A stretch of DNA of 64,000 nucleotides from Gnetum montanum (lineage: Eukaryota > Streptophyta > Gnetopsida > Gnetales > Gnetaceae). The position numbers and the translations under genes are program-made. The stretch lies in NCBI GenBank assembly GCA_015680685.1, contig MNCI01004181.1:369717-433716 (forward strand), written 5' to 3'. Below the pieces are notes generated by a model that was given only the letters and a program-made list of their open reading frames with translations, had not been told where the DNA came from and did no database searches. Shown here piece after piece: positions 11,821-21,661 of this stretch (the first letter of the stretch is position 1; each line of letters opens with the position of its first letter).

Positions 11821-12015
11821 AATACTTCCTATCACTATAACTTACGTGAAATTCTTAACAATTACGCTCACGCGTTATAGGTTAAAACACAAAAGACAAA
11901 AATATATATATATAATCACCATCCAAAACATCCACCAAGCTTTATAACACGTCTTTTCAGTCATGAGTAAAATGATATGCCACTCAACATCAATAAAACT
12001 ATGCATAAATTATAA
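11821..12015. other. AT-rich spacer, 3' side of antisense gene
   Basis: AT-rich with a short (TA)n run near 11907. It would be the 3' flank or 3' UTR of the minus-strand gene. I see no canonical AATAAA on the minus strand here. Confidence 0.4.
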
Positions 12016-15000
12016 TTACGCATTTCCTCTACTGCCACTATCACCGGTATCCCTTAAGTCCAAATCCAACGCTAATGGATCGTCCTCCAACGGGCCGTCG
12101 TTTCTAGGAATGATTCTTTCATGAAGAATGTCCTCTTCGTGAGGTCCTCGTTCACGCACTGGCTCCACGGAAGGACGCTCTTCATCGTTGCGTTCTTCTA
12201 CCTCTTCCGCTTCTTCCCCTGCTTCTTCCTCTACTTCTGCCGCTCCCTCTGCTAACTCCTCCGCTTGTTCGTCTTCCCTATCCTCGGCTGGTGCCTGAAC
12301 ACAGTAAGCACGTTAACTTAACATCATAATTAGAAATGCAAACTAAGTCGTGCGTAAACTTACTTGTGACGGCCCTGCTTCTGCAGCAAAGGAAAGCTTG
12401 TCTAGGCTAGCCCACAGGCGCTTCATAATCTCTTCCTCCGTTAGATCTGGCCATACATCCTCTCCCAAGGCAGCCCCAGCCTTCACTTTCTCTTTCTCCA
12501 CGCTGCTCCAGCGGGGTGGGTCTGGGAAGAAAGTAGGGATTGTGGCCTGACCCCCAGGGAGAGTCATCACCCTTTTGGGGGACGCACTGACAGTCACCTA
12601 CTCCTCGAACTTCTTGAAGGCATTAGAAGCTCCAATGATGTCCTGGAAGACTTCCAAGGACCGGGCCCTGACGGCAAGATCGCGGTAGAGTTTCCTATAA
12701 GCAATGCTTTCCCGCTTGTACAAGTGCTTGTGGTCCTTCTCCTTCTGCCCCCATTCTTGCACGCTGGCACAATAATCCCTCCAGTCCCAGCTTTTCTGGG
12801 CTAGGAGTTTTATTTGCATCCGCTGCTCGACTAACGCCCGACTGGTCTATACACTGTTCTTGATGGATGTCCAATACCGGGAGTAATCGACAACAGCAGT
12901 ACGCTAGTCTTCATCCCCTGAAGCTCGTGCCTGTAGGAAGTAGCACTGCGATTTTAAGTCTCTGACCTCTTTGGTCAGAGACTCAACCTTCTGCTCCGAC
13001 CTCTGCAACCTTTTCCACAGATTCTCATTAATGCCCTTACTCTCCCATAAGGAGCGTGTCGAGCGTAACGCACATTTACGCATTTCCTCATAAATGTGAC
13101 GTGGCACAGCTGCTTCATTGGATGGTGGCTCCACTGTGTCTAAATCAATGGGCTCAGTGGGATCCCATCGGAGGCGAGCTCCTAACAGAAACAATCATCA
13201 GTGTTGGTGACACATTACCATTATGTAATATCACAAACTGACTACAACCATAACGTACCCGCTCCAGGTTCGACGCGTTCCAGGCGCTCGATCATGTCGC
13301 TGACAACGCCTTCCATGAAGGCAAATTTATCAGGGAAGTCTCTCCATGCTCTGCTCCCGGCGACAGACGTGGACGCCTCCCCTTCTCTTGTAGCGTAATC
13401 CAGTTAGAAATCTCATTTATTTACAGAAATCCTGCAAACACGCTAACATGTCATTACCTCTACCGGTGACAGTGGCGACTTCGCCGACATCTTCCGCATC
13501 CCTTTCCCTTTCACGCACTTGAGTCTGTGTGTTGCTGGTTCCAGTAGCTGGGGCCTCCTCATGCACCAGAGCCTGTACGCGGCTCACACTAACAGCTGGG
13601 ACCTCTTCTTCCAAAATTGAGGTCCCCTCCCTACAATTTAGTGTTACTGCTCCCGTCTCAGGGGTCAGTTCTTCCGTAACTTTCACTGGTCATGTCATAG
13701 CACCTTAGTATATCATTGCGTAAAACATCTAAACAAACATTGCGTAATATAATTCTTTCACGCTTACCAGGCGGAGGCTTACTCCGCTGAACTTTGACCG
13801 CCACAGTTCGGCCCGCGTCACCCTCAGGGGGCTTGGCTATGCGGAGCCTTTTACGCCGAGCTGCAGGTTCTACGATTTCTTCCACCACGTGCTTCCCTCG
13901 CGAGGCATCGCCAGTGTAGGTAGGCATTATCCCACCTACGCTGTTGAGACCTCACACTTGGGGCACCGCCAGACCCTTAGTCGTTATAGAAAACAACTCC
14001 CCGATCCCTTCCGGCGGATCCTGCCCACGGGTAGTGCTGAAGATGTGGGTAATCCAAGGTCTGGACAGCTGGTCTCGGTCTTGCTGCACCCAGACCCCAT
14101 TCCTTTGGATGACTAGAAACTCAGCAAACCGCCGGAGGCAAGCTATGAAGAAAGCGTAATGCACGTTGAAACGGGATTCAAGCTTCTTGCGAAGCTTGAG
14201 CATCTCATTACGCAGTCCCTTGGCAGTGTAGCTTGCCCAGTTGAACTAGGTCCCCTCCTCTAGAACCTCTCGCATAATACGGGTTTGTTCTATAGAAAAG
14301 AACTTCCCCTGTGAGAGGGTTTTGGGGAAGGTCCGGGCCCGAAAAAGGGGATAAAGTGTCTTGACGGTGCCCATCTCGAATTTTTTGCAGGGAAACCCTT
14401 TAGTCTCCTTCGGGACCCTTACCCACTCCTTCAGCCAATTCTGGAAAGCTTCGCTCCTCTTCACCTTCTCACTTACAAGGGGGCCGTCTGAGGGGATGCC
14501 AAAGAGGTCCGCGAAGAGCTGAGCATCGATGTTAAAGCTTACACGCACGTTATGTACGCGCGTCCAGAAACGCTCGGCCTTTTCATTGAAGGAGTTGACC
14601 AGGGTTAGCATTTCACTGGCGGGGACATCAGGAGTCGCAGCCAAAAATATGTGCATTAGCCCTGCTGCTCGGATCTTGGAGGTCACCGCAACTGGGGCAG
14701 CCGAGTGGCTGAGCTAGCACTGTGCGTCCTTGATGTCGCCGTAGCGGAAAAGGACAGTGTTCGCCTCGTGGCCGGAAATCGTAAGGGTAATCTCCTGAGA
14801 TTCCCTAACTGCACAACATGAAGCACAAATTAACCAAAGCTCTATTACGCAATTTACAATTACATTACGTAATAGCCAACTATACCACCGCCTTACCAGG
14901 GCCAAATGGCAATGGAAATGGTGGGAGTTCCCTCTGCACGTCCTCGACAGTAAGGGGCAGATCTAGGGTCCAATCATCGTGCAGCCACCCAAGTCGTTGG

Positions 15001-16127
15001 CAATTCTCAAAAGCCCTAGCGTAACGAGTGGGGTACTCACGCATGTTAAGGCCGATCTGCTCTATAACGCCGGCACGCACATTGCTAGTTGCGGTAAACG
15101 CCATTATCGCCGTTTCGGCCCAGGATAACACATCCCCATCTCCAACTAACCTGTTGTCCTGAATAAAGAACCTGTACCATAGAAACATAGGCTTATTTTA
15201 CATTTTTCGCCATTTTCCCTATATTTCACACCGAAAACAAACATAAAACAAAACAAAAACTTAGACAGTTAACAAAATTCGCTTACCCGCCTGCGTAGTA
15301 CACCGTGCCTTGGGGGTTCTGGAAACAGGTCGAGACATGGCGCGCCACGAATAGCGTGTTATATGCGTGATAACAACTAAATCGGGTCATTTCCCAGATC
15401 CAGTTTAAGCTCCGCAAGCCCCGGGCGCTAAGTTCTCGGTCCTCGGGACGGCCCGTATCGATGGCCCCGTCTGTCAAAAAGGCCAGAATCCTTTGCGCAG
15501 AGCCCACTAGCAGGTGCTCTAACAGGGCACCCGCGATGTCATCAGACAAATCAGATCACACGATGACACTGAAGTTGTGCAGCAAGAACTGCAGAAACTC
15601 CAGCGCACCCTGTCGAAACCATATTGCCTTCCCTTGCAACCGCATGTGCGAGGGAGGGACATTGGGGACGATGGGGTTTATACAACACAGAACCCCAACA
15701 ATATCCAACACAATCAGAATGGGCTTTAGCGCAACACTGTACAAAAAACCCAATACATACATCAACATCCACATTTACATTTGCACGACTAATACAGAAA
15801 ACTTATACATTACACCTAGTGATCCAAGCTGAAATCGCCCAAACCCTTGCAATAACGCAAGGTTCGTCCCTGGCAACGGCGGTAGACGCAACCCCATTAA
15901 ACCCTCGCATTAACCCGAGGTCCGCAATTTTGATATTCACATTCACGCAAAAGACATCACGAAAAATAGATATTAGGAACAAACATAAGCATAGGAAGAA
16001 TGGCCTACCGGTTCAAAGGTGTAGGGTCACAAACATCGACCAGCGCCTGCGAAACACGATTCAGATTTTCTTGCACTTCATCAATCTTGGCCAATTTTGC
16101 GTTCTTCCTCTTGATCTTCAGTGCCAT
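12016..16127 (-). pseudogene. Eight-exon antisense gene inside element B (HAD-like, transposon-protein-like, coiled coil)
   Basis: Exons on the minus strand: 16127-16009, 15736-15287, 15171-14897, 14808-13768, 13685-13458, 13384-13259, 13181-12364, 12294-12016. Donors are GT and acceptors AG, and all phases agree, giving 3336 nt or 1112 codons ending in TAA. Codons 42-250 resemble an FCP1/NLI-type HAD phosphatase: ILIVLDIVGVL, then FRQGALEFLQFLLHNFSVIV, then NTLFVARH and NPQGTVYYAGG. The second acidic residue of motif I and the late Asp pair are missing, so catalysis is doubtful. Codons 345-500 (RVHNVRVSFNIDAQLFADLF, then FGIP) resemble the plant-transposon-protein domain. Exon 7 is coiled coil and exon 8 a Glu-rich tail. 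Seven stops (codons 100, 313, 469, 567, 839, 858, 941) are all TAG or TGA. Domain calls are from memory. Confidence 0.75.
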
Positions 16128-16275
16128 TGCGACGGTTTCAGAATTTCTTCACAGCTTAACACTTGCAAATCTTCACAAGATTACACGTTCTCACTTTCTG
16201 CTCTTCCTTCTTTCAGCGACAGTCACGAGTTCTAATTCTCAATAGCCAACAACCTATCCTCATCAAAAAACTCCT

Positions 16276-16283
16276 TACTTATA
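16276..16283 (-). promoter_or_regulatory. Possible TATA box of the antisense gene
   Basis: TATAAGTA on the minus strand, 149 bases upstream of the ATG at 16127-16125. A start about 30 bases downstream would leave a 5' UTR of roughly 120 bases. This is by pattern only. Confidence 0.4.
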
Positions 16284-16535
16284 CGCGAGGATCACCGACT
16301 TGATATCCGATTTAAGCGGGAACTTCCTAAAACGAAACCCGAAAATCCAGATATTAATGTGGTTGATATCGCATGCGCCACTGTCCGAAATGACGTTAAA
16401 CTACCACATCTTATAGCCTCGTAATCGGGTTACATTGATTACAACTTGTCTATAATATTCAAAATTCAGTTAACCTTCCACGTTCGGCGACATCACGTCA
16501 CTTGTCTCCTAATCATTTACGCACTTGGCGTTTTT

Positions 16536-16540
16536 GTAGG
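16536..16540 (+). other. Candidate 3' splice site before RT
   Basis: GCGTTTTTGTAG followed by GACAGACGG. The AG at 16538-16539 is the end of an in-frame TAG, and the pol frame is open from 16540 onward, so it opens exactly at the candidate acceptor. An intron between protease and RT is established for Ogre-type Tat elements. The donor would lie in or near the N gap. Confidence 0.55.
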
Positions 16541-18717
16541 ACAGACGGGAAATGGACGTAAAATTGTCAGCGCCTCTAACTTTGACGGGCCCATATGGGA
16601 AGGTAATTAGGCAGCTTGACTCCACGCTAGTAGACGTTAACCTCCCTTTAGAAGGCGTAACCACAGCTGCATCGGAGACGTCCCCAGAATGGCTAGAACA
16701 GTTGATGCGCACGCTAGACTTGGAGGCTGGGGACATAACCGAAGACCCCCTCAGTGAGGTCCCTATCGTTACGCATAAGGGTAAATCCGAAATGCTTAAG
16801 ATCAGCTCTTTGTTAGACCAAAAAATGCACGATGCCATAAAACAGGTCCTGCAAGACAACATCACTGTCTTTGCATGGTCATACGAGGATATGCCTGGAC
16901 TAGATCCCAGGTTAATCCAACATAACATCATCCTAGACCCGCAAGTTAAAGCAGTTAGGCAAAAGGCACGCAAGATCAAGCCAGAGATCGCGCTAGCCGT
17001 GTGTGATGAAATCACCAAACTATACCAGGCTGGTTTCATCCGTGCGGTCGATTACTCGGATTGGGTATCTAACATTGTAGTCGTCCCAAAGAAGACCGGA
17101 AGCATACGCATCTGCATAGACTTCCGGGATTTGAATAAGGCCACAATCAAGGACAACTTCCCGTTGCCGAGTATCAACCAGCTAGTGGATACAACAGCTG
17201 GGCATACGCTTCTTTCCTTCATGGATGGCTTTTCAGGCTATAACCAGATTCGCATTAACCCAAAACATCAACTGACCACGACATTCATGACGCCCTGGGG
17301 CACCTTCTGCTATACTATGATGCCTTTTGGTCTGAAGAACGCCGGAGCAACGTACCAACGGGCCATGACATACATCTTCAGCGATTACCTCCTAGGAAGG
17401 CTGAATGATTACGTAGACAACATAGCCGTTAAGTCTTTGAAGTCTGACGATCATTCAGGAGACCTGGAGTTAGTCCTTAAAAGATGCTCTAAACACGAGC
17501 TCCGGCTTAACCCAAAGAAGTGCGTATTCGGAGTCAAAACCGGACGCATGCTAGGGTTTGTGGTGTCGGAAGCCGGCATACGAGTTGACCCTGATAAGGT
17601 CAAAGCCATTGTCGAGTTAACACCTCCTACAGACCTCAAGCAATTATGCAGGTTACAGGGACGCTTACAATTCATACGAAGGTTCATCTTGAGATTAACC
17701 GATAAGCTACAGCCTATGCAACACTTGCTAAAAAAGGGGGTCAATTTCGAATGGACGAATGATTGCCAGTGTGCATTTGACAGCTTAAAACAAGAGCTGC
17801 AGCATTTACCGACGGTTTTCCCACCACAAAGGGATTTGCCCTTTTACATTTACCTCGCAACTTCGGATGTAGCGTTAGCAGCGTTACTTTGTCAAAGGAG
17901 GGATGATGGGTTGAAAGTGCCCATCTACTACTTGAGTCACGCTCTATGTGCGTACGAAACAAGGTACAACGACGTCGAGCGTAATTGCTTAGCATTAGTT
18001 TTTACGCTTAAGAAATGTAGGCATTATCTTTTCCGTAGCCAAGTCAACGTCATCTGTAAAAACAACATTCTTAGAGCCATTACGCATAGCTTATACGAGA
18101 GTAGTAAAATAGCTCGTTGGAAGGCTATCACAGTAGAATTCGATCTGCGCTACGTTGGCCAATCATCTACGAAAGGCCAAGCAATAGCTGACCAGTTAAT
18201 AACTTCACCGATTAACAATCAAACAACTATAGAGCCAGAGTTCCCTGACGAACATGTACATAGTCTAAGCCCTGTCTTAATAGGCCTCGAAGCAACGTTG
18301 TACTTTGACAGCGCTTCAACCACTAGAGGTGGCAGTGCTGCCACTATTATCACGCTATCACCTGAGGATGTGCATCTACACGCTTATCGCTTGACCTTCC
18401 CTTGTACGAATAATGTGGCAGAGTACGAGGGGCTCCTCAGGGGATTACTAACTGCCAGTGGGCTCGATGTTCAACACCTGGCGATTAGGGGCAATTCGAT
18501 GCTGGTCATAAATCAGATCACAGGAGTCTACGCCTGCAAGGCTGTACATTTGCAGCCCTACTGCGATACGGCTAAAGATCTTCTGAGACGATTTGCGACC
18601 ATCGATGCCCAGCACGTGCCACGCACGGATAACACACTGGCCGACGCATTGGCAACACTGGCTTTGAACGTGCCTGCACATCTTTTTGACACCTGCCCCG
18701 CATTGATTACAAACTGA
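16540..18717 (+). pseudogene. Reverse transcriptase, RNase H and archaeal-type RNase H of element B
   Basis: Copies the RNA genome into DNA and removes the RNA strand. A 721-codon frame from ATG 16552 to TGA 18715-18717. Order: pre-RT region with VFAWSYEDMPGLDP, RT with RICIDFRDLNKA, FMDGFSGYNQI and MPFGLKNAGATYQ, then the Ty3-type RNase H (FYIYLATSDVALAALL) and the second, archaeal-type RNase H (LYFDSAST, NNVAEYEGLL, HVPRTDNTLADALA). The RT box reads YVDNIAVKS instead of YVDD, and the archaeal RNase H has GNS where GDS is usual; both are Asp to Asn and inactivate. The dual RNase H defines the Tat lineage. Confidence 0.92.
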
Positions 18718-20019
18718 ACAGATCCTATTATTCAGACGGCGCAAATCTCCTCTCTTCTCGAGGAAGGCACGCCTAAATGGTACGACGAGATTAAAGCTTA
18801 CCTTTTACAGGGCGAGCTACCGTCTGCATTAACACGCGCACAGAAAGACGCAATCCGTAAGCGGGCTAGGCAATACATCATCATCGGAGACAACACTCTT
18901 TGTAGACACTCCTTTGATGGCGTGTTGCTTACCTGCGTTGACAAAGACCAAGCGCAACACATAGTCGGCGAAGTTCACGGGGGACTGTGCGGCGGCCACG
19001 TAGCACCACGGGCTATGGCCCTAAAAATCTGTCGCTTAGGATACTACTGGCCACGCATGGAAAAAGATTGCTTGACGAAGGTTAAAACCTGTGACACATG
19101 TCAGCGTCATGCAAATCTTACACACGTGTCACCCACAGAATTGCATACAACGTAGATAACATGGCCATTTCAGCGATGGGGACTAGACATCATAGGCCCC
19201 ATCACGCCGAAGTCTTCTGCAGGTCATAGCTTCATCATTACCACTACTGAGTATTTTACAAAGTGGGTAGAGGCTGTTCCCCTGCAGAAGATCACTTCTC
19301 AGCAGATTTGCCATTTTATCTTAGACAACATAGTAACTAGATTTGGTCTCCCGATGACTATTATGACCGACAATGGGCCGCAGTTTAGTAGCACGGAAAC
19401 CAAATCTTTCTATGATAACCTAGGCATTAGACAATCTTTTTCTTCCCCCTATTCCCCGCAAGCGAATGGTCAAGCCGAAGCAATGAACAAAGTAATCATC
19501 AATCTGCTTAAGAAAATGCTCGACAGCAACAAAAGGCGGTGGCACGAATAGATCCTCTATGTGCTATGGGCATATCGTTCTACGTGTAGGACAGCTATGG
19601 GTAGTACGCCCTATAGCCTGGTTTACGGGTCTAAAGCATTGCTGCCTCTCGAGTTGCAAATCCCTTCTCTGAGAATGGTCCTCTCCGCGGTTATAAATGA
19701 GGCTCAACACACCGAGTCTCGAATCGCAAATCTGGATTCAGTGGAAGAGAAGCGGATACAGGCTCTTGACACGATTAAAAGATATCAAGACAAACAGCGA
19801 CAGAAACATCGCCACAACCTTCAACAGCGCCCGATCAAGAAAGGAGATCTTGTTCTTAAGGCCGTGCGTGAACCAGTGGGTAAGTTCTCTGCAAACTAGG
19901 AAGGCCCTTTCTTAGTGGTGGACATGTACAGCAACAGAGCATTCAAGTTAGCAGATGTCAACGGCAATGAATTAGCAAACCCTGTAAATCATGTGTATTT
20001 GAAGCGTTATTACATTTAG
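18718..20019 (+). pseudogene. Integrase of element B
   Basis: Continuation of the pol frame after the TGA at 18715-18717. It has the zinc-binding part (HGGLCGGH, CDTCQRH) and the D,D-35-E core (WGLDIIGPI, MTDNGPQFSS, NGQAEA), and ends at TAG 20017-20019. TAG codons interrupt it at 19153-19155, 19549-19551 and 19897-19899; element A has CAG at the first and TGG at the third. No frameshift is needed. It aligns with 1-1296 along its whole length. Confidence 0.9.
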
Positions 20020-20057
20020 CAGCATCTACGGTGTCGACAGCAAGTATGGCAATACTC

Positions 20058-20560
20058 GTCCGCTACGACGTTAAACTAGCACCGGACGTCTGCTATGACG
20101 TTAAAATGGCACTGATCATCCGCCACAACGTAAAACTGACATTCCTTGCACACGTCCGCCATGACGTTAAACTGGCAATAATCATCCGCTATGACGCTAA
20201 ACTGGCAAGTTGCAACCGTCCGCTAAGATGTAAAACTGGAAATGTTGTACAGGTTCGCCAAGACGAAAAACTGGCATCTTTTGCACACGTCCGCCACGAC
20301 GCTAAACTAGCACAGGTAGGTAGCCGTCTGCTGAGACGTAAAACCAGTACAAATCTGTCCTTGGGTTAGGACATGAAACTGACATCCACAGCACGGTCTG
20401 CTGAGACCATAAATCAGACATACCACCGTCCGCTACGACGTAAAACTAGCACTTCTCGGTCTGCCCGGACTTTAAACTGGGACCATGGTCTACTGATACT
20501 TAAAACCAGTAATGATAGTCTACCAAGACTCAAAACTGGGACTTACAGACTGCTGCCATG
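20058..20560 (+). repeat. Minisatellite array after pol (element B)
   Basis: The same degenerate array as 1348-1812, core GTCCGCTACGACGTAAAACT, with additional or altered units. It begins about 40 bases after the pol stop. Confidence 0.88.
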
Positions 20561-21647
20561 TAAATCAAGCGAGCGTGATCATCTCTGTACAGCTGCACAA
20601 CCAACGGGGTGGGATACTGGGACAGCCCCAGCGTCGCCACCCCACTGGCATCCTATGATTCCTCGGATAAGCTGAGAGGCATCTTACTGATCCCTCGGAG
20701 ATGTCGTCGCTGCGCCCACTGCAGTGGTGGCACCTCTGAGAGTTTAGTCTCGCCAGCTGGAGCCTCGACAAAACCCTCGTCGACGACGACCTCGGCGACC
20801 TCCGCCAATCATCGCTATCGGACGCTGGCTTCGCAAATTCATCTGGCTAGTTCCTTGTACAACCAGTTAGCTGCACTGTGTCTGATGCCTTTTGGCGAAG
20901 ATATGCTGGGCCAATCGTCAGGATTGGCGGCTCCGCCCGCATGCTCCGGCTCCTTCTTTACAGCCCAATCGCTCTAGCTCACATCAGACGGCGATCGTTT
21001 CAACAACCTCGCCTCTTGTCCGCCTAAGCAATCGTGCCCTCTGCTTTCTTTTGTGGTTGTAGGTTACTTGCCTTGGAGGATGTCGTTCAAAGGTGCGTCC
21101 ATCTGAGCGGTGAAGTACAACAGCGTGTTGAAATGGCTACTCAGGTTTGCCCGACCACCTAGATCTGCATGCCTGTACCTCTCACAAATCCTACCCTTAG
21201 CTCTTATTTCCTTCATCCCCACCACCCGCTTCCCATACGCAAAGCCTACATACGCAAGTATCCATTTTCTGCACTCACACTAGCAGAGATATCGCAGAAG
21301 TGATGCGTCATGCTCCTTTTGCACGCATTCCTGCCATAATCAGTGATAGAGAGATCTCAGGCTGACGCGCTACGCTCGTCTGAAAGCATTCCTATCGACA
21401 TACGTGTGCGTACGTTTCTTTGCGTGCAGTAAGCGTATTCCATACTCCTACCATCCTGCCTCATTTTACACCTTCTCTGAACCTATTTCCTACCATGCCA
21501 TTCTATCTCCCATTCCCTCTAGCTTTGCTCTTCCATGTTAACAGGGCAATCCTTGAGTAGCCATGGATGGACGTTGTTCTTGCTTCTACCAATCCGGTGT
21601 TTCATATTCTTTGTCGACGTCTTTCGAGTAAGCCCTCCAACCATCAA
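20561..21647 (+). other. 3' untranslated region of element B
   Basis: Noncoding; aligns with 1813-2892 of element A. No other feature seen. Confidence 0.7.
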
Positions 21648-21657
21648 CAAAGAGGGG
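21648..21657 (+). promoter_or_regulatory. Polypurine tract, element B
   Basis: CAAAGAGGGG four bases before the 3' LTR, identical to 2893-2902. Confidence 0.8.
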
Positions 21658-21661
21658 CCAT

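Noticed and set aside
12000-16300. Independent transposon inserted into element B
   Set aside because: No terminal repeats or target duplication were found at its borders, and the minisatellite and TTACGC words link it to the rest of the element. Not fully excluded because of the N gap.
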